Part shown: one piece after another, positions 42,783 through 51,762 of the stretch
Layout of the letters: each line of letters starts with the position of its first letter
Position numbering within the stretch: the first letter of the stretch is position 1
Assembly (NCBI GenBank): GCA_965221635.1
Contig: OZ244902.1
Span: 1,426,001-1,490,000 of the forward strand
Direction of reading: 5' to 3'
DNA from: JAAXHB01 sp965221635
GTDB lineage: Bacteria; Actinomycetota; Acidimicrobiia; Acidimicrobiales; Aldehydirespiratoraceae
DNA: 64,000 bases
Position numbers and translations under genes: made by a program
The notes under the pieces: generated by a model
Told to the model about the DNA's origin: nothing
Seen by the model: only the letters and a program-made list of their open reading frames with translations
Database searches by the model: none

Positions 42783-45404
42783 ATGGAGGGCGCCGTGGCC
42801 CCACAGAGACAGTTGACGATTTCCCACGACCAGGCGCGCCCTGACGATCAGGCTGCCTCGCAACACCTGGCTCGCCGGGTGGTGGACGTTCCCGTGGCCC
42901 GGGAGATGAGCGACTCGTTCCTCGCCTACGGGCTGTCGGTGATCACATCGCGAGCCATTCCCGACGTGCGTGACGGGCTCAAACCGGTGCAGCGGCGCAT
43001 CTTGTGGTCGATGCTTCAGATGGGCGTGCGGCCAGGCTCGCCGTTCCGCAAATCGGCGCGCATCGTGGGCGACACGATGGGTCGCTACCACCCCCACGGC
43101 GACGCCGCCATTTACGACACGCTGGTGCGCCTCGGCCAGGACTTCGGCCGGATGATCCCCCTCGTTGAGCCTCAAGGCAACTTCGGCAGCCTCGACGACC
43201 CACCCGCGGCGGCTCGCTACACCGAGTGCCGCCTCGCCGCCGCGGCCATGGAGATGGTGAGCGAACTCGACGAGGCCACCGTGGACTTCCGCCCCACCTA
43301 CGACGGTGAGGGAACCGAACCGGTGGTGCTCCCGGCGGCGCTTCCCAACCTGTTGGTGAACGGCACCACCGGCATCGCGGTGGGCATGGCCACCAACATG
43401 GCCCCCCACAACCTGGCCGAGGTGGGCGCGGCGGTGGAACTGGTGATGCGCAGCCAGGAACGCAAAGGCGGCCGGGCCACCACCGACGACCTGCTCGGAG
43501 TGGTGGGCGGGCCCGACTTCCCCGGCGGGGGACGGGTGGTGGATCAAGGCCTGCGCCAGGTATTCGAAAGCGGCAGGGGCACCGTGCGGGTGCAGGCCCG
43601 TGCCACCACCGAGAAGGTCACACGCCACCGACGGGCCCTGGTGATCACCGAGCTGCCCTACCTGGTGGGGCCCGAACGGGTGGTGGACAAGGTGACCGCC
43701 CTGGCCGACAGTGGCCGCCTCGACGGCGTGGCCGGAATCGCCGACCTCACCGGCATGGACGGCTTGCGCCTGCAAATCGATCTCAAACCCGGGGCGGATC
43801 CCCATGCGGTGCTCGCCGACCTGTATCGGCTCACCCCCCTTGAGGAGTCCTTCCAGGTGAACAACGTGGTGCTCGTGAACGGCGTGCCCACCACCGTGGG
43901 GTTCGTCGAGTTGTGCGAGCACTACATCACCCATCGCCTCGAGGTGATCACCAGGCGCACCCGGCACCGTCTCGAAGCGGCACTGAGGCGCCTCGAGATC
44001 GTCGAGGGCCTGCTGATTGCCCTGGACAACATCGACGAGGTCGTGGAGTTGATCCGCAGCTCGCAAAGCGTGGCCGACGCGCGTGGCGCGTTGATGGCAC
44101 GCTTCGGGCTCACCGAAGTGCAGGCCACCCACATCTTGGACATGCCGCTGCGCCGCCTCGCCGCGCTTGAGCGCCAGAAGCTGCGTGACGAGGCCGCGGA
44201 GCTTCAGGCGGCGATCGCGGACTACCGCGAGATTCTCGGTGACGAGGGTCGCCGGCGGCGCATGGTGCGGGACGAACTGCGCCGCATAGTGAAACAGCAC
44301 GGCACTGCTCGTCGTAGCGAGATCATCAGCGTCGACGAGGCCGACTACTCACCCTCGGACACCGCCACCGGTGACGCCGGGGCCGGGGCCGGGGGGCGTG
44401 AGGCCAACGGGTCTGGTTCGGCCAGGTCAGCCGTGGCGAACGACACGCCTTGTGTGCTCACCGTGTCCACCAGCGGAAATCTGGGCCGGGCGCCCACCGA
44501 CAGTGGGCGCAAAGCCTCCGCGGGGCGTCACGATCTGATCGCAGCCAGGGCGGTGACCACCTTGGGGTCGCCGGTTGCCCTGGTGACCTCGGCGGGTCGG
44601 GCGTTCACCGTGTCGGCCTCCGAGGCTGCCGAGGCCGGCGGGCGGCTTCGTGGGGCTGCGGTCGGGCCGATGCTGGGACTGGACAAGGGCGAGCAGGTGC
44701 TGGCGGTGGTGGCGCCGCCTCCGGCAGGGCAGGCCGATGGGTTCACTGCGGTCGACCCGGTCGATCCGGACGCCCCTGCAGGTCGGGGTGACCAGAGGCT
44801 GGTGCTGGTGTCACGATCGGGGTACGTGAAGCGGCTCACCACCGAGGCGGTGCTGGCATGTGACTACGGCGACAAGGTGATCGCCTTGCGGCCCGAGGAT
44901 CAGCTGCGGGCCGCGTTCCTGGCGCCCGACGACGCCGAGCTGGTGCTGGTGGCCGACGACGCCAAGGCGCTGATCACGGCGGCATCGGGGTTCGTGGTGC
45001 CCGGCGGCACCTCAGCGGGCGCGCTGGGCATGCGACTCTCGCCGGGCGCGGCCGTTGTGGGCGCAGCGCCGGCGGTAGCCGGGGGTGTGCTGGTGCTGGG
45101 CACCGACGCAGGCGGCCTCAAGGCCACCTCGCTGCAGGAACTGCCCTCTCAGGGCCGGGCGTCGGGGGGAGTGTTCGCTGCCAAGCTCTCCGGCGGGGCG
45201 AAGGTCACCGCCATGGCGGTGGTGGCCAACCCGGCGGGGCTGGCCGGGCCCGATCCGGTGCTGTTCGCCCTGAAGGGTCAGGATGCGAATCCGCGCAAGT
45301 TGGATCCCCGCCCTGTGCCGGTAAGGGTTGAACCAAGCGGGCGTTACACCACACCCACGCCGTCGCGGCGTCCGGTGTTCGTGCTGGCGCCGCCGAGGTG
45401 GTGA
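42783..45404 (+). CDS. parC: Topoisomerase IV-like subunit A (ParC/GyrA family)
   Basis: 873 aa from the ATG at 42783. GTG 42795, which has GGAGGG at good spacing, and GTG 42771 are alternatives. The breakage-reunion domain has YHPHGDAAIYD and the catalytic Tyr146 in AARYTECRL. The C-terminal propeller (about residues 555-860) lacks a recognisable QRRGGKG gyrase box, so I call it topoisomerase IV-like rather than gyrase. The residue equivalent to E. coli GyrA Ser83 is Ala108, as in mycobacterial GyrA; the Asp87 equivalent is kept (Asp112). A low-complexity Gly/Ala linker lies around residues 525-550. Its stop overlaps the parE start. Confidence 0.92.
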   Translation: MEGAVAPQRQLTISHDQARPDDQAASQHLARRVVDVPVAREMSDSFLAYGLSVITSRAIPDVRDGLKPVQRRILWSMLQMGVRPGSPFRKSARIVGDTMGRYHPHGDAAIYDTLVRLGQDFGRMIPLVEPQGNFGSLDDPPAAARYTECRLAAAAMEMVSELDEATVDFRPTYDGEGTEPVVLPAALPNLLVNGTTGIAVGMATNMAPHNLAEVGAAVELVMRSQERKGGRATTDDLLGVVGGPDFPGGGRVVDQGLRQVFESGRGTVRVQARATTEKVTRHRRALVITELPYLVGPERVVDKVTALADSGRLDGVAGIADLTGMDGLRLQIDLKPGADPHAVLADLYRLTPLEESFQVNNVVLVNGVPTTVGFVELCEHYITHRLEVITRRTRHRLEAALRRLEIVEGLLIALDNIDEVVELIRSSQSVADARGALMARFGLTEVQATHILDMPLRRLAALERQKLRDEAAELQAAIADYREILGDEGRRRRMVRDELRRIVKQHGTARRSEIISVDEADYSPSDTATGDAGAGAGGREANGSGSARSAVANDTPCVLTVSTSGNLGRAPTDSGRKASAGRHDLIAARAVTTLGSPVALVTSAGRAFTVSASEAAEAGGRLRGAAVGPMLGLDKGEQVLAVVAPPPAGQADGFTAVDPVDPDAPAGRGDQRLVLVSRSGYVKRLTTEAVLACDYGDKVIALRPEDQLRAAFLAPDDAELVLVADDAKALITAASGFVVPGGTSAGALGMRLSPGAAVVGAAPAVAGGVLVLGTDAGGLKATSLQELPSQGRASGGVFAAKLSGGAKVTAMAVVANPAGLAGPDPVLFALKGQDANPRKLDPRPVPVRVEPSGRYTTPTPSRRPVFVLAPPRW

Positions 45405-47527
45405 TGGCCATGGCAGCAACACCGGCAGTGTCGTCCGCGGCGGCCGCGCGCCGCCGCGGCGCAGGCGCTTACGACGCGGACGCGATCGAAACTCTCGAAG
45501 GGCTCGAAGCGGTTCGCCAAAACCCGGGCATGTACATCGGCAGTGTCGGCTCGGAGGGGTTGATGCACCTGGTGTGGGAGATCGTGGACAACGCCGTGGA
45601 CGAAGCCGCGGCAGGTCACGCCCGCAAGGTGAAGGTGGTGTTCCACCGTGACGGTTCGGTGGAGGTGGCCGATGACGGGCGGGGAATCCCCGTGGACACG
45701 CACGCCAAACGTGAGGTTTCGGCGCTGGAGGTGGTGTTCACCGAACTGCACGCGGGTGGCAAGTTCACCGAAGGCGCATACAGCACCTCCGGCGGTTTGC
45801 ACGGTGTTGGCGCGTCGGTGGTGAACGCCATGTCGCGCCGCCTCGACGCCGAGGTGCGCCGCCAGGGCAGGCGCTGGGAGTTGAGCTTCCACAAACAGGA
45901 GCCGGGCCATTTCACAGGCGACCGGTTCCGACCCAGCCACAACCTGGTGTCCACCCGGGTGAACTCGAAGGCCACCGGCACCAGGATCCGTTTCTGGCCC
46001 GACACCGACCTGTTCGAGCAGGGCGCGTCGTTCGATGTGGCCGCGGTGCGCTCAAGGCTTCGCCAGATCTGCTTTCTGGTGCCGGGCCTGAGAGTGCAGG
46101 TGTTCGACAACCGGCCCGGCCGGGGTGAGAACGAGGCCGAGCCGTTCGAGTTCGTGAGCCGTGGCGGGCTGACTGACCTGGTGAAGGAACGCTCGCAGGC
46201 CGCGGGGCAGGGGTCCGGCCGCACCGAAGCCGAAGCCGAGGCGGTGAGCGGGGTGATCACCGTGAACGGCATCGAAACGTTCACCGAGCGCATCCCGGTT
46301 GAGGGTCAGATCACCGAGGTGGAACGCGAATGCACCGTTGACGTGGCCTTGTGCTGGACCGGTGGTCATCACAGCGACATCGTCTCGTTCGTGAACACGA
46401 TCCCCACCGCGGGGGGAGGCACCCACACGTCGGGTTTCGGCAAGGCCCTCACCAGGGTGGTGAACAACGTGGTGCTCAAGAACAACCGCAAGCTGGCCAA
46501 GCTGGCCCGCGAGGGAGACGGCCGCGCCGGCCGCGAGGACACCCAGGAAGGCCTGGTGGCGGCGGTGAAGGTGTCGCTGGTGCGTCCCCAGTTCCGAGGC
46601 CAAACCAAGAACGTGCTTTCCACTCCCGCGGTGGACGGGATCACGTCGCGCATCGTCTACGAGCAGCTCAAGGAATGGTTCGAACCCGGCGGCGGGCCTC
46701 GTTCGCAGGTGCGGGCCATCACCGACAAGCTCGCCTCGGCAGTGGCGAACAGGGTGGCGCTTCGCCGCCGCCAGGAGACCTTGCGCAAGGCGTCGCGGGT
46801 GGGCTCGGCGAAGCTCCCCGGAAAGCTGGCGGACTGCCGGGTACACGGCCCCGAAGCCGAACTCGTGCTGGTGGAGGGCGACTCGGCGGCGGGCCCCGCA
46901 AAGCGGGGACGCGACAGCGAGTTCATGGCGATCCTGCCGCTGCGGGGCAAAATCGTGAACGCCGCCAAGGCCGGGGCCCGTCAGGTGCTCGACAACGCCG
47001 AGGCCAAGGCGATCTTCGCGGCGATGGGCGCCGGTGTGGGCCCCGACTTCAACATCGACGAAGCCCGTTACGGACGCATCGTGATCCTGTGCGACGCCGA
47101 TGTGGACGGCAGCCACATTCGCTGCTTGCTGCTCACGTTGATCCACAAGTACATGACCGACATGCTCGCCCAGGGCCGGGTGTACTCGGCGCAGCCGCCG
47201 CTTTTCACCGCCAAGGTGGGCACCAAGACCTACCGGGCGTACTCCGAGACGGAACGAGACGAGATCAACGCCGAACTGTCCCGAGGCCGCAGCACCCCGG
47301 TGTGGCAGCGCTTCAAGGGGCTCGGCGAGATGAACACCGACGAGTTGCGCCACTGCGCCTTGGATCCGGCCACTCGCACGCTTCGCCGTCTCACAATGGC
47401 CGACGCCGAAGAGGAACTGGCCGCCGCGGAGATGTTCGACGTGCTCATGGGCAACGACGTGTCACGCCGGCGTGATTACCTGGTGGGCAACTCGGCGCTC
47501 ATGGACGCCGCCGAACTTGACATCTGA
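45404..47527 (+). CDS. parE: Topoisomerase IV-like subunit B (ParE/GyrB family)
   Basis: 707 aa from the ATG at 45404, whose first base is the last base of the parC stop; GTG 45398/45401 and ATG 45410 are also in frame. The GHKL ATPase has EIVDNAVDEA, ADDGRGIPV and GGLHGVGASVVNA. The transducer domain follows, then the TOPRIM domain with LVEGDSAAGPAKRGRDSEF and the metal motif CDADVDGSHI. GPAK after EGDS is what I recall from actinobacterial ParE-like proteins rather than gyrase B (GSAK). No dnaA, recF or other origin gene is nearby, which also favours the second-type topoisomerase. Confidence 0.92.
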   Translation: MAMAATPAVSSAAAARRRGAGAYDADAIETLEGLEAVRQNPGMYIGSVGSEGLMHLVWEIVDNAVDEAAAGHARKVKVVFHRDGSVEVADDGRGIPVDTHAKREVSALEVVFTELHAGGKFTEGAYSTSGGLHGVGASVVNAMSRRLDAEVRRQGRRWELSFHKQEPGHFTGDRFRPSHNLVSTRVNSKATGTRIRFWPDTDLFEQGASFDVAAVRSRLRQICFLVPGLRVQVFDNRPGRGENEAEPFEFVSRGGLTDLVKERSQAAGQGSGRTEAEAEAVSGVITVNGIETFTERIPVEGQITEVERECTVDVALCWTGGHHSDIVSFVNTIPTAGGGTHTSGFGKALTRVVNNVVLKNNRKLAKLAREGDGRAGREDTQEGLVAAVKVSLVRPQFRGQTKNVLSTPAVDGITSRIVYEQLKEWFEPGGGPRSQVRAITDKLASAVANRVALRRRQETLRKASRVGSAKLPGKLADCRVHGPEAELVLVEGDSAAGPAKRGRDSEFMAILPLRGKIVNAAKAGARQVLDNAEAKAIFAAMGAGVGPDFNIDEARYGRIVILCDADVDGSHIRCLLLTLIHKYMTDMLAQGRVYSAQPPLFTAKVGTKTYRAYSETERDEINAELSRGRSTPVWQRFKGLGEMNTDELRHCALDPATRTLRRLTMADAEEELAAAEMFDVLMGNDVSRRRDYLVGNSALMDAAELDI

Positions 47528-47690
47528 GGCGGGTGGGGACACCGTGGGGAATGCTGAGGGCATCGTGGGCAGTTGTGGGAACACCGAGAGGCCATGGCGG
47601 GCAACCGTGAGGGCATCGTGGTCGACTGTGAGGGCACTGAGGGGCACCGTGGGCACTCAGGGGGGGCAACGTGAGGGCGCTGCGTGGGCT
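47528..47690. repeat. G-rich degenerate repeats downstream of parE
   Basis: TGAGGGCATCGTGG occurs at 47555-47568 and 47608-47621 (53-bp period), with further looser matches to GGGCA-x-x-GTGGG up to about 47690. The plus strand is very rich in GGG runs. No gene is evident. It may be decayed intergenic repeat DNA or a G-rich 3' transcript end. Confidence 0.65.
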
Positions 47691-47734
47691 TTACGTTGGC
47701 GCGCTGTCATAGCCATGGGGTAGAAATAACACTG

Positions 47735-48658
47735 ATGCAACTTGCGCTACTGCTCGACGCCGACGGCTTTGCCGATGCGGACGACCTGGCACGGGAGCCG
47801 CTGAACGGCGCCTCGGTCACCGACGACGGCAAACCGGCGCCGCCGGCCCGGTTGTCGCATTCGGGTGCGTCCACGTTCGATCAGTGCCCGCGCCGCTGGC
47901 GTTTCCGATATGTGGATCGCTTGCCCGACCTGCCCGGCGAGCCGGCGCTCATCGGCACCTTCGCTCATCGTGTGCTCGAACTGCTGCTACAGGAGGCGCC
48001 CGAGGCCCGCACCGTCGAACGGGCCCGCCAGATCGCACGGGCTGAGTGGCCCTCGTTCAGCGACAACGGCGCTTACAAGGCCTTGGGCCTCGACCAGTTC
48101 CAGCAGCGCCATTTCCGCTTGCGGGCGTGGAAGGCCATCGAAGGGCTGTGGGATCTTGAGGATCCGGTGGCCGTGGATGTCACCGCCACCGAGGAGCACG
48201 TCACCGCAACGCTGGGCGAGGTGCCCTTCAGGGGTGTTGTCGATCGCATCGAGGCCGGATCGGACGGCCTGGTGGTCACCGATTACAAGTCGGGTCGTGC
48301 GCCGTCGGCGCGTTACGCCGCCGACCGGTTGTATCAGGTGATGTTGTACGCGGCGGCGGTGGCCGAACACCACCCCACCCCACCGGCAAGGGCCCGCCTG
48401 TACTACCTGGGCCAAACGGTGCTGGACGCCGAGGTCACCGAATCCTCCATGGCCGAGGCAGTGGAGCGCCTTCAGCGCACCTGGGCTGACATCGTGGCGG
48501 CTTGCAAGTCCGACAGCTTCGAGCCCCGCCCCGGCGCGATCTGCGAGTACTGCTCCTATGCCGAGCACTGCCCGGAAGGCAAACAACTGGTGGAGCTGCG
48601 CCAAGCCGAACGCAAAGCCCAAGAAGAATCCCTGGCCCGCCTAGCCGCCACCGTCTAA
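47735..48658 (+). CDS. PD-(D/E)XK nuclease, Cas4/AddB/RecB-like with Fe-S cysteines
   Basis: 307 aa from the ATG at 47735. The nuclease motifs are GTFAHRVLE (His), VDRIE (Asp) and VVTDYKSG (D-x-K). Four Cys fit a 4Fe-4S cluster as in Cas4 and AddB: one in FDQCPRRW and three in CEYCSYAEHC. In actinobacteria, stand-alone proteins of this kind are annotated as RecB-family exonucleases of DNA repair; no cas genes are present. There is no ribosome site; TAGAAATAACACTG just before the ATG suggests a promoter close to the start and possibly a leaderless mRNA. Confidence 0.9.
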   Translation: MQLALLLDADGFADADDLAREPLNGASVTDDGKPAPPARLSHSGASTFDQCPRRWRFRYVDRLPDLPGEPALIGTFAHRVLELLLQEAPEARTVERARQIARAEWPSFSDNGAYKALGLDQFQQRHFRLRAWKAIEGLWDLEDPVAVDVTATEEHVTATLGEVPFRGVVDRIEAGSDGLVVTDYKSGRAPSARYAADRLYQVMLYAAAVAEHHPTPPARARLYYLGQTVLDAEVTESSMAEAVERLQRTWADIVAACKSDSFEPRPGAICEYCSYAEHCPEGKQLVELRQAERKAQEESLARLAATV

Positions 48659-48900
48659 CCCAACTGCGTCTCGATCGCAGTCGGGATCCCAACCTGCGCA
48701 GCGACAGGTGTCCACAAGTCCGCAGTTTCCTCAGGCGTGTCGATGGACACAACAAGCCCGTAACTCCCCGATGTGCGACGGAAGGGGGAGAGCTCTCCCG
48801 GAGGCGCAATGGTTGCCCAGTCCCTGTAGTAGGCACTTGACGCCTCGACATCCACGAGTACGGTAAACGCTCCCACGCTCAGGGCATTCCACACCACCAA
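48655..48900 (-). CDS. Short hypothetical frame, possibly a gene fragment
   Basis: 81 aa if started at TTG 48900 (GTG codons follow). It has no ribosome site, and a stop codon lies just upstream in the same frame. The sequence (for example VGAFTVLVDVEASSAYYRDW and YGLVVSIDTPEET) reads like ordinary protein of local codon use, but I recognise no family. It ends against the nuclease stop. It lies exactly at the left edge of the AT-richer patch, so it may be the 3' remnant of a gene cut by insertion. Confidence 0.3.
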   Translation of the reverse strand: MVVWNALSVGAFTVLVDVEASSAYYRDWATIAPPGELSPFRRTSGSYGLVVSIDTPEETADLWTPVAAQVGIPTAIETQLG

Positions 48901-49084
48901 GGATGGTCAAGCGGAACTAACCTGCCTCCGGTAGAGCACAGACTGATGAGACGGCTCGCCCATGACGTGGGGTCCATCGCTGGTAAGATGCCGGACAGGA
49001 ACGTCTCTCCGCGAGTCGTCGACAGAGCCGCTGTGTCCGAGTTGATGTCGGCAACAGCCGTGCCATAGCCCTGGGAGTATTGCA
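48901..49084. other. Left edge of AT-richer patch
   Basis: This is the upstream region of the OLD-like gene. A 40-codon frame on the plus strand (48945-49067, starting MRRLAHDVGS) ends 17 bp before that gene; it lacks a good ribosome site and I do not recognise it. No integrase or att-like repeat is obvious. Confidence 0.4.
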
Positions 49085-50842
49085 ATGTTGACCAACTTGG
49101 AGATTCGCAACTTCAAGCGATTCAAGCACGTCGAAATTGAGCTCGGCGACCCGGTCGTGTTCATCGGGCCAAACAATTCAGGCAAGACCTCAGCCATGCA
49201 AGCACTAATGCTGTGGAGTATCGGACTTAAACATTGGATTGCACGACGGCGAGGTCAGTCGGTACCAGAAAAACGTCCTGGCGTCACCGTGAACCGTCGT
49301 GACCTCGTAGCGATACCTGTACCCCACGCAACTCTGCTTTGGCATGATCTTCGAACCCGCAACACATATCGCAGAAGAGGCCAGCAACGGACAGAGAACA
49401 TCCGCATTGAAATAACCGTGAGAGGCCTAAGCGTCAACGGTGAGTGGGAATGCGGTCTGGAGTTCGACTATGCCAATCCAGAGTCGATCTACTGCCGTCC
49501 ACTGCGGGATTCAGAGTGCAATCTCCAACGCATGTCCGTACCGAGCGAAGCGGACTCTGTCAACGTGGCTCTCCTTCCCCCAATGTCCGGTCTTGTTGCC
49601 TCAGAAACTCGACTTGACCAAGGAGCCGTGGATGTGCGCGTGGGTGAAGGGCGCACTGCCGAAGTCCTCCGAAATCTCTGCCACGTCATTGACACCCAGT
49701 ACCCGGAGCGCTGGCAACAATTGACCGAGCAAATGAACCGGCACTTCGGGGTCGAGCTCGAAAGACCTCAATACATTCAAGGACGAGGCGAAATCCAGAT
49801 GCAATATCGAGAGCGAGGCGTGTCGCTAGACCTCTCATCCAGTGGACGAGGCTTGCAACAGACACTATTGATTTTGTCATACATGCATGCAAATCCGGGG
49901 GCAGTACTCCTTCTGGATGAACCGGATGCTCATCTCGAGATACTGCGCCAGCGTCAGAACTACGAGATGATAACACAAGCCGCAGAAGAAAGCGGCAGCC
50001 AGGTGATTGCAGCAAGCCACTCCGAAGTACTTCTAAATGAAGCAGCGGGAAAACACACGGTGATTGCCTTTGTCGGTAAACCCCATCGGGTCAATCGCGG
50101 AAGCCAAGTGCTCAAGGCGCTCAACGAGATCGGATTCGAGCAGTACGTCCAAGCTGAGCAGACCGGGTGGGTGCTGTATCTTGAAGGCTCTACTGATCTG
50201 GCAATCTTGCAGGCATTCGCGGAGCGTTTGGACCACGCCGACGCACGAGCAGTGTTGTCCAGTCCTTTCGTGCACTATGTTGGCAATCACCTAGCAAGGG
50301 CAGAGTTTCACTTCTATGGTCTTCGGGAAGCTCTCCCGAAACTGGTGGGAATCGCTGTGCTCGATGACTTCAAGGGCGACGCTGGGAGTGCAGGTCTAAA
50401 ATGCATGAAGTGGCGAAGGAGAGAAATTGAAAACTACTTGTGCACCCCACGAACGCTCGAGGCATATGCGGCCGCCACGGTCCGAGAAGTCGGTGGGAAA
50501 TCGGAGTTTGATCCCGATCTGGGAGGCATGTTCAGCGATGCCGAGTCAGAGCGGCGTGTTGAACTCATGCGTGATTCAATCAAGGAGGTCGAGCATGCCA
50601 TGACCACCCTTCGCAGGACTTCGCCCTGGGATCCCTTGACAAAGACGAGCGACGATTTCCTTACCCCGTTGTTTGAAGGGTTTTTTGAGAGACTCGACTG
50701 GCCGAACCTGATGCGAAAGACCTACTTCCACAAGCTTGTGCGACACATGCCAAAGGAAGAAATAGACCATGAGATCGTCGAAAAGCTAGATGCCATAGTC
50801 AGTGTTGCGCAAAAGGCCAAACCCGCAGAACCCATGGAATGA
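49085..50842 (+). CDS. OLD-family ATP-dependent endonuclease (AAA-TOPRIM)
   Basis: 585 aa; TGGGAG precedes the ATG. The SMC/ABC-like ATPase half has Walker A GPNNSGKT (residues 28-35), a signature-like LSSSGRGLQQ, and Walker B LLLDEPDAH (Asp278-Glu279). The C-terminal half has TOPRIM features: Glu367 in LYLEGSTD and Asp427-Asp428 in VLDDFKG, then WRRREIENYL. This is the class 1 (single-gene) OLD pattern; relatives act against phage or in DNA repair. Codon use is visibly more AT-rich than its neighbours, which suggests transfer. No UvrD-like (GajB) or other partner is adjacent. Confidence 0.88.
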   Translation: MLTNLEIRNFKRFKHVEIELGDPVVFIGPNNSGKTSAMQALMLWSIGLKHWIARRRGQSVPEKRPGVTVNRRDLVAIPVPHATLLWHDLRTRNTYRRRGQQRTENIRIEITVRGLSVNGEWECGLEFDYANPESIYCRPLRDSECNLQRMSVPSEADSVNVALLPPMSGLVASETRLDQGAVDVRVGEGRTAEVLRNLCHVIDTQYPERWQQLTEQMNRHFGVELERPQYIQGRGEIQMQYRERGVSLDLSSSGRGLQQTLLILSYMHANPGAVLLLDEPDAHLEILRQRQNYEMITQAAEESGSQVIAASHSEVLLNEAAGKHTVIAFVGKPHRVNRGSQVLKALNEIGFEQYVQAEQTGWVLYLEGSTDLAILQAFAERLDHADARAVLSSPFVHYVGNHLARAEFHFYGLREALPKLVGIAVLDDFKGDAGSAGLKCMKWRRREIENYLCTPRTLEAYAAATVREVGGKSEFDPDLGGMFSDAESERRVELMRDSIKEVEHAMTTLRRTSPWDPLTKTSDDFLTPLFEGFFERLDWPNLMRKTYFHKLVRHMPKEEIDHEIVEKLDAIVSVAQKAKPAEPME

Positions 50843-51000
50843 CCATCCGTCTCGATTCCGAGGTCCCAACGGGATGGCCGATTCTTGTGGTCAGTGCATG
50901 CTGAGGGCAGTGTAGAGGTGTGTGGGTGATTGCTGCTTGAGGTGGCGGTAGCGGGGTCGGTGCCGCACAGCATGTCCCATTGGGCCCGTTCCTATCTGGG

Positions 51001-51240
51001 TCAGAGGTGACGGAGCACAGCAGGTGCTCTGGTGAGCGGATCCCGTTGATTGGTACAGGTGTTATGCGGGTTAGGGTTGATGTTGGCCTCGTCGATCAGG
51101 TCGCGCAATTCCTGGGCGAATCTGTTCTGGCCCCTTCTTGCCGCACGGGCCGCCACCTGAAGTGCGACGGAGTAGAAGTGGCGTTCGTCTCCCGACGCGT
51201 GGCTGCGAACCAGTGCCTTCAGTTGATCAGCGGTTGCCAT
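51001..51240 (-). pseudogene. Truncated AAA ATPase (N-terminal fragment)
   Basis: 79 aa from the ATG at 51240, with AAGGGAG at proper spacing. The first 50 residues (MATADQLKALVRSHASGDER, then FYSVALQVAARAARRG and FAQELRDLIDEA) closely match what I recall as the N-terminus of a 300-400-aa AAA ATPase family found beside subtilisin-like serine peptidases. The match stops at about residue 50 and the frame ends 30 codons later in unrelated sequence. No Walker A, ATPase core or peptidase gene follows. I read it as the start of a deleted gene; a genuine short protein cannot be excluded. Confidence 0.6.
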
Positions 51241-51324
51241 CACGACTCCCTTCTCTGCCTTGAGTGACGTGGCTCCGGCCGACGCCCGGGTCTGCCAGGG
51301 CTCGGTTACAAGGTTGGTGTGGCG

Positions 51325-51660
51325 TTAGGGGGTTTGGCGGCGGCGTTTTCTGTGCTTCCACAACCAGCGGATTGCTATCAGGCCTGCGACTATTCCCACC
51401 GCGGTGGACGCTGTGGCTGTGGAGTACACCTGACGGTCGCTCCAGGGATCGGCCGGGGTGGGGGTGACGCTTGGCTGCGGGGGCCTGTTGGCGTCGGCGG
51501 ATGCGGAGTCGGGGTCGGAATCGCCGTGATCCTCGTCGGGCCCTAGCGGCGCCAGTGGATCCTCGCCGGTGTGGCGGCCCGGGTTCGCTGCTGCTCGTGC
51601 CGTGGGGCGCTGCTGTTCGCCGGCGGTCTCAGGGAAATCGTTGTGAGAGTGGTCGGCCAT
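51325..51660 (-). CDS. Single-pass membrane protein with acidic disordered N-terminus
   Basis: 111 aa from an ATG behind GGAGGGAAC. The first 75 residues are Pro/Asp/Ala-rich and probably disordered. One hydrophobic helix (around TASTAVGIVAGLIAIRWLW) is followed by a basic tail KHRKRRRQ. The charge pattern suggests the N-terminus faces outward. I recognise no family. It is divergent from the MgtE-type transporter across a repeat region. Confidence 0.7.
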   Translation of the reverse strand: MADHSHNDFPETAGEQQRPTARAAANPGRHTGEDPLAPLGPDEDHGDSDPDSASADANRPPQPSVTPTPADPWSDRQVYSTATASTAVGIVAGLIAIRWLWKHRKRRRQTP

Positions 51661-51762
51661 GGGTTCCCTCCGTGCCCGTGGCGCCGATCATAGGGCTCCG
51701 CATGCCCAAGGGTGTTGAAGCCCCGCGGCGGCGGGTTTGCGCAACGATTCGTCGAGGCGCGC

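Noticed and set aside
47735..48658. CRISPR-associated Cas4
   Set aside because: The motifs fit Cas4, but there is no CRISPR array or other cas gene. Stand-alone RecB-like nucleases are common in actinobacteria.
49085..50842. Gabija GajA
   Set aside because: OLD-family domains match in general, but there is no UvrD-like GajB gene next to it. The single-gene OLD class fits better.
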